Part shown: positions 38,640-50,539 of the stretch, piece by piece
How the letters are laid out: each line of letters begins with the position of its first letter
Position numbering within the stretch: position 1 is the stretch's first letter
NCBI GenBank assembly: GCA_028023455.1
Contig: JAQFVV010000029.1
Location: forward strand, 10,458,644 to 10,522,643
Direction: 5' to 3'
Source of the DNA: Epiperipatus broadwayi
Lineage: Eukaryota; Onychophora; Udeonychophora; Euonychophora; Peripatidae
DNA length: 64,000 nt
Position numbers and translations under genes: made by a program
The notes under the pieces: model-generated
Seen by the model: only the letters and a program-made list of their open reading frames with translations
Databases searched by the model: none
Told to the model about the DNA's origin: nothing

Positions 38640-39324
38640 ACTTCCTCCTTCAGTACAGGCACAAAGATCCCAGGTAAGTCTTGTTCAATTTCTTTAAGTA
38701 GAGGGTTGACATAAGCAACAAAACAGTGCTAAGGGGAGACTGCTGGTGAATAGAAAGATGAGGTCTGAACCCATGGGGCCAGGCGATCTAATGACGTGAA
38801 CATATATCTGTTAAGGAGAAGATTACCAATTATCTTGACATAAACTGGGGGGTACTGCATACTGTCTGAGCAATTGCAGTAGCATGGACAGAATGACTGA
38901 ATCAAATGCCAATGTAAGATCCAGCTGTACAGCAATATACATGGATTTCCTATGGCTCCTCATGTGCTCTACCAGGAACAGGAAGGATCTTACCATCTCA
39001 CTAGTGGAGGAACCCTTGTGGGCAAATTTGTGCTTTGAGATATGGGAGAGTAGCTACCCTTGGATTCTGTCCTTCATTATGACTTCAATTATCTTGATTA
39101 GTAATGATGTTATGGATAATGGATGAATATTAGTGGCTGAATAGATTGGTGTGTTTTTTCATGAAAGGTATCAGTGCTATTGGATATAAATCAGGAATGT
39201 TCTGGAAATTAGCTGCCAAAACATCAATAAGTCTGCAGGTAATAGGATCAGTAAATTTACTCGGGTGGAGGACGAATCTCAGAATAGCATACAGTCCAGG
39301 GTGGGTAGACTCAGAGTAGGCCAT
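38640..39324 (-). pseudogene. LINE reverse-transcriptase fragment
   Basis: In several frames the minus strand reads IPDLYPIALIPFMKK (RT finger-type block). It continues with LTLAFDSVILSMLLQLL (motif A), PPVYVKIIGNLL, and SPAVSPLSTVLL (degraded motif B). Stops and shifts separate the blocks. The open frame on the opposite strand at 38884-39126 is a shadow. Confidence 0.6.
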
Positions 39325-39787
39325 CAGGCATTGTAAAATATGTTCCTCAGTGATGCCATGATCCTCTGATTCATTGTTGCAGTTCCAACTGTTACCTATT
39401 TTAAACTTTTATAAATTTTGAAGTTTTGAAAATATCATGAATCTTGAAGAGCATAATTAGTCCTCAGTAGTTGTTGGGATCCACTTCAATCATGGAAAGG
39501 GGTTGGCCACATAGCCACACCAATCACCCAGAAGATGTATCCTCAGGTCCAGTTGAGTTGATAAGGGTATATTTTTGCCCTCTTAGTAGCAATATATTGT
39601 GCAAGCACTCTCTGCTTGTCACAATATTGGCTTTTGAGGTTCATTATCTCCCTGACACCAGTATTCTCAGACAACAGCTGACTTATCTTGCTGCCAATGT
39701 CATCCAGCTCTTTGAGAAGCTTGTTCAGCCCTTGGTTCTTATGGTAAAGGTGTTAATCAGAGCACTCAAGATTCCAATGAAAGCGGA

Positions 39788-40303
39788 TTAGGTCTGAAGT
39801 GGGGGCAGTGAGAGAATTTGTATCTTGTTGAACAAGATATATACCTCTGAGAATACCCATTCAGGCATGTTGGCCTTGTTTAACAGGCTGATAATCTTCA
39901 TGTGGTGTAATGGCACTATGACCATAATAGGATCTAGCTGAAGCAAAATCAACAGAGCCAAGTGGTCTGAAAAAGAAACAATCTGCAGTTTAACCTGAAT
40001 ATCATGGTATAATTCTGGAGTGTAATACAACAGGTCGATTAATGATTTATACTGCTGTGTGTGGAAAGAGTATGCATCCAATGGGAAGCGACCCTCTCCA
40101 CACAGGAAAACTTTGTTACGTATGTACAGATATTTGAGATTGAAACACTGATAGCTCATGTTGAAATCGCCAAAGCAGATCACTGGTGATACCACTGTGG
40201 AGAGAAAGGCATGTTTATGGTTGCGAGTACCATTCTGGAATCTTTTTGAAGGTAGACATATTATCACTATTGGGATGTTATCAATGGTGATGTCCAGTAT
40301 CAA
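39788..40303 (-). pseudogene. LINE endonuclease, C-terminal half
   Basis: The 171 open codons include FGDFNMS (the GDFN catalytic loop) near residue 45 and, further on, LIDLLYYTPELYHDI and FSDHLALLI with the SDH catalytic histidine. The N-terminal catalytic Asn and Glu are missing because the element is truncated at about 40345. Confidence 0.7.
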
Positions 40304-40919
40304 AATTTCTCTACTTAAGTGGAGTTATTCAAAATTCAAATTGTTACATTGATTTACATATATGTGCACACAGACACACAATTTCTAATATACAATTAAT
40401 ATATTTGAATTGATATTCAGTAATGACAAAAAATGATTAAATTTTACATATGTGTTGTACCTGACAAATATTGATATTTACCACACACACATATATGCAC
40501 ACATACATTCGTGTGCGTGAAATTTCTAAACATATTTAACTTTTTCTATAATAATACATGATTAAGCTTTTAAATTATATTTTAAATAGTACAAATACTT
40601 ATGCTAGGTTTACTAAAACATATATAGAATTGCATAGATTATTATCAAATTTAATTTTGTCAAACAATAAATAATATTTTTATAATTAATAATTCCATTT
40701 TGAATATACATAAAATTTACATATATATGTGTGTATCAATATTTAAAAAAATCAGTTTATCAAATTCTATTACAGCTTTCTTTTATACTTTTAAAAAAAA
40801 TATAGTCAATTTTCTAGAGGTTAGAAATTTTTTACTAGGTTACCCTTTAACTAATTATAAATGTTGTTAAATTTAAAAATATAGACTTAAAATTGTCATC
40901 CAAGTGATTATTTAAAAAT

Positions 40920-41480
40920 AACTCACTTTTGTATACACCTTTATCTGTGCTTCTTTATTCAGTTGGTGTCTCTCTTGGGCAAGCTGTTTTTGGTCAATCC
41001 AGGCAATTGTCATCGTCAGGTAAAAGTATATAATTCAGGTATGGTTGGCTTTCTCCCTTCTGCAGTTGGTTCCAATTAGACTTGAATTTGGTAAGCTTCA
41101 GGTCAGAAAGCTGTTTTTCAGAACACTTTTAAGACTACGAATTTCAACACAAGGTGGGTCATTTTCCTCTTTGTGAATTCAAATTCCACTATTTAACTGA
41201 ATAGCAGCTACTTCCTTACATTCTTACATCCTCATGGTAGTTCTCTATATAATTCTACTAGTCATCTCTGCAGCTAGCTTTACTGTTGTTGCCATTTTCT
41301 GCTACAGTTACTAACTTTTCACAAAATACTTTAGCCAACTTTGCAGTCAGCTCTTCTGCTAACCATTTCTCTGAAAATTAAAGCCAAACTTTGCAGTTGG
41401 ACACTGCTTAAAATATTAAAACCAGACTCTTCTGGTCAACACTTACAAAACTGCAAGCAAAACGGACATATTTTTTATCA
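40920..41480. other. GC-richer interspersed block, unidentified
   Basis: This 560-bp stretch has clearly more G+C and contains internally similar blocks (CCAACTTTGCAGTCAG and CCAAACTTTGCAGTTGG). It may be an untranslated part of the neighbouring LINE or another repeat. No coding frame is supported. Confidence 0.35.
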
Positions 41481-42496
41481 GTCTCTTTATAATCTTGGTT
41501 GGATCAGGTGATAAAAACAATGACTGTTTTTAATTAACTTTAATCCTATATACATGTTTTTACTTTGATAGTAGAAATTTATAAATTAATTAAAAGATTT
41601 CAAAAATAGATATTTTTATAATGATCAGAAAACATGCTTATTTTTACATTTTCAAAGTCAGAATAAACATATTAATTTTTTATTTATCAAACCTTTTTTT
41701 ATATATTTAATTTTATAATAAAAATCCAGAGTTATTTAAATATTTATTTATTATTTTTATTTCAGTGAATGTAGAAAATATCTATTACAATTTTTATCTG
41801 TTTATTTCTACTTTTCCTTTGCTTTATATATATATAAGTGCACACACACTATTATTGTATGCTATGTAACCCAACTGGTTACAATATATATAATAGATTC
41901 TTTGAATTTTTCTTTTCTTTTTGATGCACTTATAAATTATTATATAATTCTTCTAGACAAAGATAATATGCATGTATTTAACAAATTAATATTATTTTGC
42001 TTTAATTAATATTACTCTTGATATACTGGTTCAATAGAATTGAAAAGCACTAAGATTAAAAACAACAAACTCTAAAAGGAATTGGATATCCCCCCCCTCC
42101 TTTTTATTATTATTTATTTTTGGAAAGAATTTTATGAAATTATTAAATACCAATTGTCTGACTGTGAAGGACCAATAAATAAGAGGTAAACTGTACTTGG
42201 AAAGTCAGATATCAATGACAAAGATAATTACTTATGACAAAGATGATTACTTTTTTTTTTTTGAAACACCATAATATTTTCTAAATCATAACTAAGTTCT
42301 TTCATTAACAAAATTAGAATATCCTATATAAAAACATTAAGGTATTCAAAAAAGAGTTATTTCAATAAACAGAAAAGTATTTTTTAAAATTGAATATAGT
42401 AGTTATCTACTCCATTTCTTCAGCAATTCAAATATTGTAGTTGATCACTTTATCTTTCTCTGAGCATCTGAATATGATCATAATGAATAGATAGTT

Positions 42497-43166
42497 ATTC
42501 GATATGCCTGTGTGTGTATTCATATACAGTTAGTGAATTGAATAATAATATACATATAATAGATTTATGTGTTTAGATTTTGTAAGTTAGAAAATACTGT
42601 ATGTACATATTGGCCTAGAAAATAGAAAATTATAAAATTTAAACTTAATTAATTCATTCCTGTTTATAGAAAGCAGATTACAAATTTAATAGTATGCATT
42701 AATTAAATCATTAACAGTAGATAATTTCTTTAGTTATGCAAAAGCAACTTAAGTGGATTGCAGTATTTCTATCTGGGAATTATAGAAGGAAATAAAAAGT
42801 ATGTCTGGGGAGCATAAGCGATTTCTCTCCATTCATTACTCGTCACCAGAAAACATACTGAAATATTGAAATCATACAAGAAAGAAAATTAGAGCAACAG
42901 AAGATGGAGTTTCATCAGGAATTTTTGCTATTAAAGGCATCAAAGTAAACTTAGGGATTTATGCAAATCGCACTGACATTATTATTAACTACTAAGCTCA
43001 AGAAGCCATGATCGTAGGCGTTATGTATTTAATAGTATTTTTACTTCATATATATATTTTATTTTAACTTAATGACACAAATAAAGGTCATTTAAAATTT
43101 AAGATGGATTTTAACGGTATTTCTTGTCTATGTAAATCTACAATCATCATGACTATAGTAGTTACA
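42497..43166 (+). repeat. left LTR of the Gypsy relic
   Basis: Aligns collinearly with 44205-44850: GCCTG, AGATTTT-GTAAGTTA, GTTAATTAATT-GTTCCTGTTT-like, ATAATTTCTTTAG and ATCATCATGACT blocks are in the same order. Divergence is high, indicating an old insertion. Confidence 0.65.
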
Positions 43167-43689
43167 GCATTTGGACATAGCAAATAAGTTGGTGCATTTG
43201 GACAACCTAATGGGAAGACAGTTGGAATGAATCTAGGATGAATTGGAAAAGTAAATATGAAAATGTAAGTTCAGGGCATAAAAAGGGCTTCAGTGCTGTA
43301 TGTTACAATAATGATATTACTGCAAATAACAGTTATTAAACAATGGAATTGTGCACATCTCAATCATGCTGGATCTTTTTAAGAGCATGTTTTTGGTACT
43401 AAACAATGTCTATTCGAAATGGACATAATATAGGATAGTTACGAATAAGAGTTTGGAGAAATTCTCAAAACTTAAAGAAATCTACATACTCTATGTTTTA
43501 CTGAGATTTTAGTGTCAAACAATGACGCAAATTTAATGTCCAACATATCTGTAGTATTTACAAAAGAATATTAGGTACTTTGCTGTGATTCCTATCATCT
43601 GGAATCAACTGGCATCATAAAAAACTATACAAACATTCAAGCTAATATTTTGAAAAGAGGGGACTGAAAATATATATAAAAAATTTATA

Positions 43690-43980
43690 TGCAGCCCTAC
43701 GATTTCTGTATAGTATCCATTACACTATTACTGGAAATGTCCAACTGAAATCAAGTTTGGGAGAAAAACATTGAGTACAGCTTTCATTAATCATGCCAGA
43801 AGATAACATTTCCATAGATAACATCTATGCTGAAAATCAATATGCTGTCATATAGAATATATGGATAAGATATTATTAGAAAATACTGAGTGAACGGTGT
43901 AATAAAGAAACATCTATATAAACAAATTGTAATAATTAAGACTGACATGGGTCAAATAATGAAAAGACATGTAAACCATA
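43690..43980 (+). pseudogene. Gypsy integrase C-terminal fragment
   Basis: The frame gives CPTEIKFGRKTLSTAF, matching the conserved [ST]PAE-[LIM]-x-FGR-K-x-RT segment of Gypsy integrases. Further on, IKTDMGQIMKRHVNHI matches the domain before the integrase end. Stops are scattered between the blocks. Confidence 0.65.
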
Positions 43981-44204
43981 TTTGATGCCAAGGAAGAGAA
44001 ACTGAGCAAGCAGAAGAAATAGAATCTAATGTAATGATAAAATCTAATGTTTGACCACAAAACTCTAGAAAGCTTGAGGAAAAAGAGATTGGAGAAATGT
44101 ACAGTGATAAAAATGAATTAATAATAAATCCTTGCGGTTACACAAGTATTATTTAAAAGAGTACGAGTTATTTCAGAAAATCTAATTTCTGAATGGGGAG
44201 GGGG

Positions 44205-44850
44205 TATTTTAAGCCTGACTGCTCATTCAAATATAATTAATGAATTAAATAATGATACATGAATAATATATTTGTGAGTTGAGATTTTTGTAAGTTATAA
44301 AAATATTATATGTATACAACAGACTAAAAAACATGAAAATCTTCGAGATTTAAAGTTAATTAATTTGTTCCTGTTTGCAGATAGCAATTACCAATTAAGT
44401 AGAAGACATTAATTAACAGGAGATTATAATTTCTTTAGATATATAAAAGCAATTTAAGTAGATTATAGCATTGCTACCAGGAATTATGGGAGATAAAAAG
44501 TGTAACTGGAAAAATATAGAGAACTCACCATCCACTGCTGAAAATGCAGTAAGATCGAGTCATACAAGACAGAAGATTCTAGAGCAGTAGAAGATTGAGT
44601 TTTACCCAGTGACTTTTGCCAGGTCGCAATCATAGGGACTGATACAAACCACACTGGATTTATTATTATTTACTAAGCACAAGAGGTTGTGAGTGTAAGT
44701 ATTATGATTTACAGTAGCTTTAGTTCATGTATACACACACACACACATATATATATAGATTTTAACTCATTAATATAAATTTAGTCTAAGTTTAGTAGTA
44801 TTTCTCATTTTTACCTACATGTTCGATCACAATCATCATGACTGCAGTAT
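44205..44850 (+). repeat. right LTR of the Gypsy relic
   Basis: See the left copy. It starts just after the purine tract and ends near the CAATCATCATGACTGCAGT block. Confidence 0.65.
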
Positions 44851-45084
44851 TCATGGCATAAAATTTTTCAGTTAACAATACAGTGTAACAATACAGTATC
44901 ATTTCAGTGCATAGTAGTTAAGCCTACAAAAAAAAGTTCTAAACTCGAATTAAAGTATGACAACATTTTTATTCCACCAGCAAATTGAATAGATATCTGA
45001 AATTTTTATATCAACAATTTTGGATTACTAAATAGATACATTGTACAGGCTTAAAACTGCATTTATATATGTAATATATGCAGA

Positions 45085-45127
45085 ATTTGAACTCCGACTT
45101 TCACATGACCACTACTCTCTGTGCTAC
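45085..45127 (-). other. tRNA-like B-box segment of the SINE-like repeat
   Basis: On the minus strand GGAGTTCAAATTC resembles a pol III B box (GGTTCAAATCC). It lies downstream of the hammerhead-like motif of the left arm. The same arrangement is seen with GGGTTCAAATCCC at about 47474-47486. Confidence 0.5.
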
Positions 45128-45178
45128 CTCATATTGCTGACCCACCTGATCACACACATGTTGAAAAGATAAATAATC

Positions 45179-45222
45179 ACCAATATACATATTTCATGCT
45201 AAACCAGCAATCATCAGTTGGT
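45179..45222 (-). ncRNA. hammerhead-like motif, family c, copy 1
   Basis: Minus strand: ACCAA (stem I), CTGATGA core intact, stem II TGCT/AGCA enclosing GGTTT, GAAA intact, a short AT hairpin, then TTGGT closing stem I (5 bp). A T-T mismatch occupies the first stem II position. Confidence 0.5.
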
Positions 45223-45604
45223 CTAGATTACTATCCTCACACACATATATAATCAGTGCTCAGCTTTATATTAAGATAGCCAATCTTCATACTTTAATAG
45301 ACAGGCTTTAAAGTATTTCAACTCACAACTCTTTAGCCTTTCATTTCATTGAAAATCTGATGATGGAATGTTCAAAGCCCTGTACATGAGGGGCCAGAAT
45401 GACTAATATGTCAACATGGGTAGGATGACAACCTTGGCACTAACAAGGGCTTTGAATGTTCCATCATCAGATTTTCAATGAAATGGAAGGCTGAAGAGTT
45501 GTGAGTTGGAGTAGTTTGAAGCCTGTCCATTAAAGTATGAAGATTTGCTATCTTAATATAAAGCTGAGCACTGATTATATATATGTGTGAGGATAGTAAT
45601 CTAG

Positions 45605-45648
45605 ACCAACTGATGATTGCTGGTTTAACATGAAATACGTATATTGGT
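45605..45648 (+). ncRNA. hammerhead-like motif, family c, copy 2
   Basis: Mirror copy in the right arm. Stem I ACCAA/TTGGT, CTGATGA (45610-45616) and GAAA (45632-45635) are intact. Stem II has one more mismatch than in the left arm. Confidence 0.48.
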
Positions 45649-45719
45649 GATTATTTATCTTTTCAACATGTGTGTGATCAGGTGGGTCAGCAATATGAGA
45701 TTACTAAGTAGAAAAAATA

Positions 45720-47370
45720 ATTACGAAGAAAATGACATTTTAATGAACATGAAGTCATACCTATAAAGATATTTTCTAAATTTCAAGTTAAAATAAATAA
45801 TATTTACTTAATTTTCACAGGAATACATATAATATTACTTTGAAGAATTAATAATTTTTAAAAAATAAATGGCGTGAGTGATTTGGGAAGAGTATTTGGT
45901 CAGAAGTACATGTGTGAATACATATATGCAAATGTTTGTTCCTTGTACGATTATGTTTTTATATAGTTTCTATTTGTTATTGGTAATCTAATTTACTTAT
46001 TAATGTGTTATGTTATAATGTGGACTTTTTATTGCATAGACAGACTGGAATTAATTCAAAATTTCTATTTGGAGGACTTTTTGGAGTTTGTTAATTTTTT
46101 AGATTTTAACAACCAATCCCCCCTTTTTTTATCAATAAAAACTGCTAAAAATTTAAACATTAGTTTTATTAACTGAAGTTTGTATATATTGAAATACTTT
46201 TTGTATATTGAATACATTAATTTTATTAATATCAATAAAATACTTTAAAGCACATAATATGCTTGTATTTATAGCAGCATGGAATTTTTATATAACGGTA
46301 ATTAAAACAATAAATCAAAATAATACTTTGTAATTTTGTCCATAAGCCGACCTACTTTACAATTTCCTATTTTATCTATTTTAATAATTTACATTAGAGT
46401 TCAAAAAATCTATGACCCAAGATGGTGTGTTATGGATTAAATTTTAGTGAATATCTAATTATAAAAATAAAAACGAAGACTAAATTTTAAAGTAATACAC
46501 TATAATAAAAAAATCTTAATATTTGAAGTTTTATTCCATACTTACGTATAAGTCCGGTGGTAATGAAAGTCACCTCTACAAACAAATGTGTATATAAATA
46601 CTAAACTAAACACATTTACAATATTCTAAAAAGGAAATGAATTAATTTTGTAAACGAATAGTAGATAATATTCTGATGAAAAGAAAAGTTGTTAGTCAAA
46701 ATATTGGTTTTATTGCTCATTTTAAGACCAAACGATGTTGTTTCATTCAGGATTATTGAAAGAGAGTAACCATTCAGAATAAAACATGGTTTGAGATAAA
46801 AAAGGTTAGTTCACAATAGTGATGATAAGAAGCAATATTTTGTAAATGGGCAGAATTGTATGGCTAAATATATGTATATTATTATTTTTTCATTTAGTTA
46901 TCATTTGTAATAAATTTAGATTGTTAAAAGTTTACTTATTGGAGGATCGTTTTTCACAAAAAACATAAATGCATGTTTATTTCATTTCTACTAAATAAAG
47001 TTATAGGTAGCTATTTTTCAAAATAAAAAAATCTGTATAAGTTTAGATGGTCGAAGATAATTTCTCACAAAAAACGTGAATGCATGTTAGTAGATGTTTG
47101 TATCATTTCCAGTAAATAAAGTTATAGACATACAAATTTGAAATCTTACCACCAGACTAATACATAAGTACCTTTTAGTCTTTCTGAAAATTATTTAAGT
47201 CAATGAACTTAATAAAAAGCAAAACAAGATCTCCATCTGACCAATTCAGATTTGGAAAATGTTCTGCTTAACTCCAAACATTAAACTTCTGATGAAAATA
47301 AAGCAGATTCAGAAATCTAATTAAAGTATTTAAATTTAACATTTTTTTCTTTAGTATATTATTATTTAGT
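45720..47370. other. AT-rich intronic DNA with a short shared repeat
   Basis: Lies in the intron between the 59.1- and 34.4-kb exons. The segment at about 46570-46650 resembles 59795-59875. A possible 30-nt microexon at 46546-46575 is treated as a finding. A direct repeat is visible at about 46940-47010 and 47055-47125 (CACAAAAAACATAAATGCATG-like). Nothing else was recognised. Confidence 0.45.
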
Positions 47371-47374
47371 GAAA

Positions 47375-47775
47375 GCGATCTACATGAAATACATATATTG
47401 GAGATCATTATTTTTTTCCATGTGTATCAGTTGTATAAGATGGAGTGGATGACTGAAGAGACTTGAAAGTCTGGGTTCAAATCCCTCTAATTACATCTAG
47501 CTTAAGTAAATATACTATACTTGTATTTAAATATTACAGATTCAGACTGTATTCTGATCATCCTTCTGTGTATTTAAAATGGTCTTAAGGTCCTACATAT
47601 GTCAGAATGACTTTAAGTCAATATGGATAAGACAACAAAATTGGAAAAGAATAGCTTTGAACATGTCATCATCAGATTTTCAATGATATGGATAGCTGAA
47701 GAGTTGCAGAGTGGAGAAGATTGAAGCCTATCCATTAAAGTTTGAAGATTTGCTTTCAATAAACATCACATGATC
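47375..47775 (+). repeat. SINE-like family c, copy with clear B box
   Basis: Starts inside the hammerhead-like motif (CATGAAATACATATATTGG, 3' half only), followed by a tRNA-like B box GGGTTCAAATCCC. It continues to the ATCATCAGATTTTCAATG-, GCTGAAGAGTTG- and CCATTAAAGT-blocks shared with 45446-45560. It ends about 70 bp before the next hammerhead would occur, so it looks like one ribozyme-to-ribozyme unit. Confidence 0.65.
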
Positions 47776-48186
47776 ACCATTGATTACTCTGGCTTACACT
47801 GAGTGGCAATACGTTATAACAATCTGGAGAATAGGAGACTTAAAGTAATCTGCACTACAGGGCACCACTAGGCATTTGAACCTAGAAAATTTATATAGTA
47901 GGCAGATACGTAAGTTAAAAAAAATTATATTGGTTGATTCCAGTCATTAGCCCATTGTTACTAGCTCAGTGGAATACACAGAGATAATAAATAACTTGTT
48001 TATATTTCATAATAAATTCTTATCTAAGAATATATAAAAAAAATAAAATAAGCCACTTCCAGTAATTATACACACAAACATTTATTTACGCACATATATA
48101 TAAAATTTAGCATTATTATTTTAGTATATTTACTTTAGCATTTAACTACATTTTTAAATTTTATTTTAGATTTTAATTTTTATAAG

Positions 48187-49776
48187 TTCGCACAGATGGG
48201 TTTATAAAAATTTGTTTTATAATGTTGAGTATAGATCGGTTACATAGATTACACGGTTAAAAACATTTCAAATTAAACATCACCGATCAAAATACAAAAT
48301 CATTGATAACGTCAATTGCAGAGGGAAATTTATAAGTAACCCAATAGCATTCATCATAAGATGCCACATTGACATCGATAACTTATATATTCCAATCGAA
48401 TATGAAAATCACAAACATAAGTAACCGATAACGTATCCATGCAATGTCCATACCCAACTTAAATTTAATGCATTTTTATTTAGAGTGTCGAGTATGAATA
48501 GACTACATAGATTTGCATTTGAAAAGAAAATATTCTATCCTTATTTAACCTTAGGCAAAAGTTCGCAGTCAAACCAACGTCAATCCATCTGATATATCGA
48601 TGCATTCAATGTAACACGAATATGGCAGCACAAAAGGTTAAGAGAAGAAATTGCCTCTTGTCAGATAGGAATACTATATCTATCTGACAAGAGCAATAAA
48701 AAAAAACTCCATAGGAAAGGACTGCGGTCATTTTGCCGACTTACGATCACATTCCATAAGCAAAAAGGAAGTGTGCGGCATATAAAGCGATTCTGCCCAT
48801 AGCGAATCTCGTACTACATCTACTAATTACACCAATATATCCAATCCATTGACCTAATTCAACTACAAAATGAATAACCTAAGATTACCCTTCCCTAATA
48901 AAACTTTACAAATCTATATAGCCATTCATGCCCGACTTAAGTTTAACATTTATATAATATTAAATTAGCGAAAAACAAAAATCATAAATAAAACTTAAAA
49001 GAACCAATAAATAAATAAATAAATGGAAATGATTAAAAAAAAAAAGAAATACATCAATAAAAAGAATTAATAAGGAATTTAGTTTGGTCAGATAGGATTC
49101 TATTTCTATTTTTTTTTAAATACTGGGAAAGTTTATATTTTAAAGTTCTTAGTGTTTTCAAATTAATATTCATTTAAGTTCATAACGTGCTTACGGTTTT
49201 AGAAATGTTCATTAGTTATCCGTTGCTTGCCGTTTGGAATCCAGCGTTAAAATCCCTCGATGATCCTGTGGTCCTCAATATAGGAAAAGCGATGTTTCAT
49301 TTTCTTTTTTTATTATAACAACTGAAGGAATTGAAAATGCATCTTTCAATCCCTTCACCTCCGACTCTCCGACTTAACACATCTCAGTCTTCTCTTAAAT
49401 TTTCTTCACTCACTAAAAATTTTATTATCAAACTTTTTCTTTTATATGTAACTTTAGGATCCAATGGACATTACATCATCGATGATGATGATCCTTCCAT
49501 TGAGGTCCGATTCCCCGATGGATCTCTTTCATTGGCCATTAGTTTCTATTGTTTTCCTATCTGACCGTTGCTTATACATTTAAATGCCCAAGGGCTAGTT
49601 CACTTGGACTAATTAAAATAATCATTTCCATTTTTTCAATAACATTAATTAATTTGTTTTGTACAAACTTAGATATATTTTTATCTTTAAATCTTTTTAA
49701 GTTTTTGCTTTTAAAATACTTTTTATATTTTTAATAAAGTTTCTTTTTTTAATAATTTTTTTCATCTGTGCGATTT
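48187..49776. other. island of unlike composition with short inverted ends
   Basis: The 1.6-kb block holds many CpG dinucleotides, which are rare elsewhere in the window, and starts with CGCACAGATG, with CATCTGTGCG at its end (about 49763-49772). The inner copies GAGTATAGATCGGTTACATAG (48229) and GAGTATGAATAGACTACATAG (48489) are similar. No coding frame with recognisable motifs is present; the 77-codon frame at 49331-49564 lacks support. It could be a recent DNA transposon or a regulatory, unmethylated region. Confidence 0.45.
48655..48693. repeat. perfect 14-bp hairpin
   Basis: CTCTTGTCAGATAG at 48655-48668 and its exact complement at 48680-48693 surround an 11-base loop. It lies within the CpG-retaining island. 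Its role is unknown. Confidence 0.85.
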
Positions 49777-49929
49777 TATATATATATGAGTTTAGTATAG
49801 AATTTTAATTTTCAATTTTTAATTCTTAATAAAGAAGTTTTATTTGTGAACTTTTATTTTTTTCATGTTTACTAATAAAAAAAAATAATGTAACGTCGTA
49901 TGTGCCCGTTACAACGTTTAGAGTTTTGC

Positions 49930-50150
49930 CTGTTTTAAGATTTGCTATCTTAATATAAACCAAGCACTGCTTATATATGTGTGTGGGAATTGCTAATCCA
50001 GATCAACTGATGAATATTGGTTCAGCACAAAATACATATATTGGAGATCATTTATTTTTACACATGTATGATGTGGTCATGTGTATCGTATAAGATAGAG
50101 TAAATGAATGAAGGGAGCTTGAAAATCCCCTCTAATTAAATATATATATT
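49930..50150 (+). repeat. SINE-like family c, degraded copy
   Basis: Blocks GATTTGCTATCTTAATATAAA, the hammerhead-like segment and ATTGGAGATCATTTATTTTTAC are in the order seen at 45.5-45.7 kb. The B-box part is degraded (CTTGAAAATCCCCTC). Confidence 0.65.
50001..50049 (+). ncRNA. hammerhead-like relic, family c, copy 3
   Basis: CTGATGA (50007-50013) and stem I TCAA/TTGG are kept. GAAA has become CAAAA, so the catalytic core is broken. Confidence 0.4.
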
Positions 50151-50184
50151 AAATGAAATAATAGATAATTGTAATATATTTTTT

Positions 50185-50285
50185 TTTAGATTTGAAGAAG
50201 ACTGCTAGTCTGTTGAAACTATCATAAATTAAACAAAATATTATGAAAGATGCATTATTAAAAAGTGTGTTGTTTTTTGTAAAAA
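50185..50285 (+). repeat. 3'-end-like segment related to the Penelope-like element
   Basis: TTGAAGA-AGACT-GCT-AGTCT-GTT-GAAAC resembles the CTGATGA...GTC..TTGAAAC motif at 63832-63858. The following block also resembles 55990-56060. It is probably a fragment of a Penelope-like 3' end. Confidence 0.45.
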
Positions 50286-50539
50286 AATTAAAATAATATA
50301 GTAAGGCATGTAGCCAAATTAAAACTGATCTGAAACTAATCTGTAGTTTTATAAATATTCATCTTTTAAATGATAAAAATGATGGGCCTCAAAATTATTC
50401 TGGAAAACAATAATTATGCATAGTTATACATGCTGATTAATAGATAAGATGATGAAGAAAAAAATCATATGGGAGAAAAAGAGAAAAGATTGAAAATAAA
50501 TGCTAAATTAATTGTATGACATTATTGGGAACTAGAATG

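Larger units (their letters stand above)
37300..40345 (-). mobile_element. decayed second LINE, 5'-truncated
   Basis: Minus-strand fragments appear in LINE ORF2 order: end of an endonuclease (40303-39788), RT fingers and palm (39324-38640), thumb/linker (about 38240-37870) and a Cys/His finger (37838-37575). The 3' end shows a short tandem tail at about 37305-37360. Numerous stops and shifts make it inactive. The 5' edge near 40345 cuts through the endonuclease domain. GC content is clearly above the AT-rich surroundings, marking the insertion. Confidence 0.78.
42497..44850 (+). mobile_element. Gypsy-type LTR retrotransposon relic, internally deleted
   Basis: Two diverged direct repeats of about 650 bp flank about 1 kb of internal DNA containing the end of a Gypsy integrase. 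A purine-rich tract GGGGAGGGGG at about 44194-44203 directly precedes the right repeat, as a polypurine tract should. Most of gag-pol is missing. Confidence 0.7.
45128..45699. mobile_element. inverted pair of SINE-like repeats, 254-nt arms
   Basis: Arms 45128-45381 and 45446-45699 are both 254 nt long and nearly identical as reverse complements. They enclose a 64-nt loop. Each arm carries a hammerhead-like motif (45179-45222 minus, 45605-45648 plus). Related copies are at 47375-47775, 49930-50150 and 52640-52800. A transcript through this pair would form a long duplex. Confidence 0.85.

Noticed and set aside
45350-45385. CTGATGATGGAATG as another hammerhead core
   Set aside because: No GAAA after a stem and no stem I partner; it is a different part of the SINE-like unit.
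49331-49564. 77-codon frame with DDDD block as a gene
   Set aside because: No recognisable domain, no splice or promoter support, and the acidic run comes from a GATGATGAT repeat.
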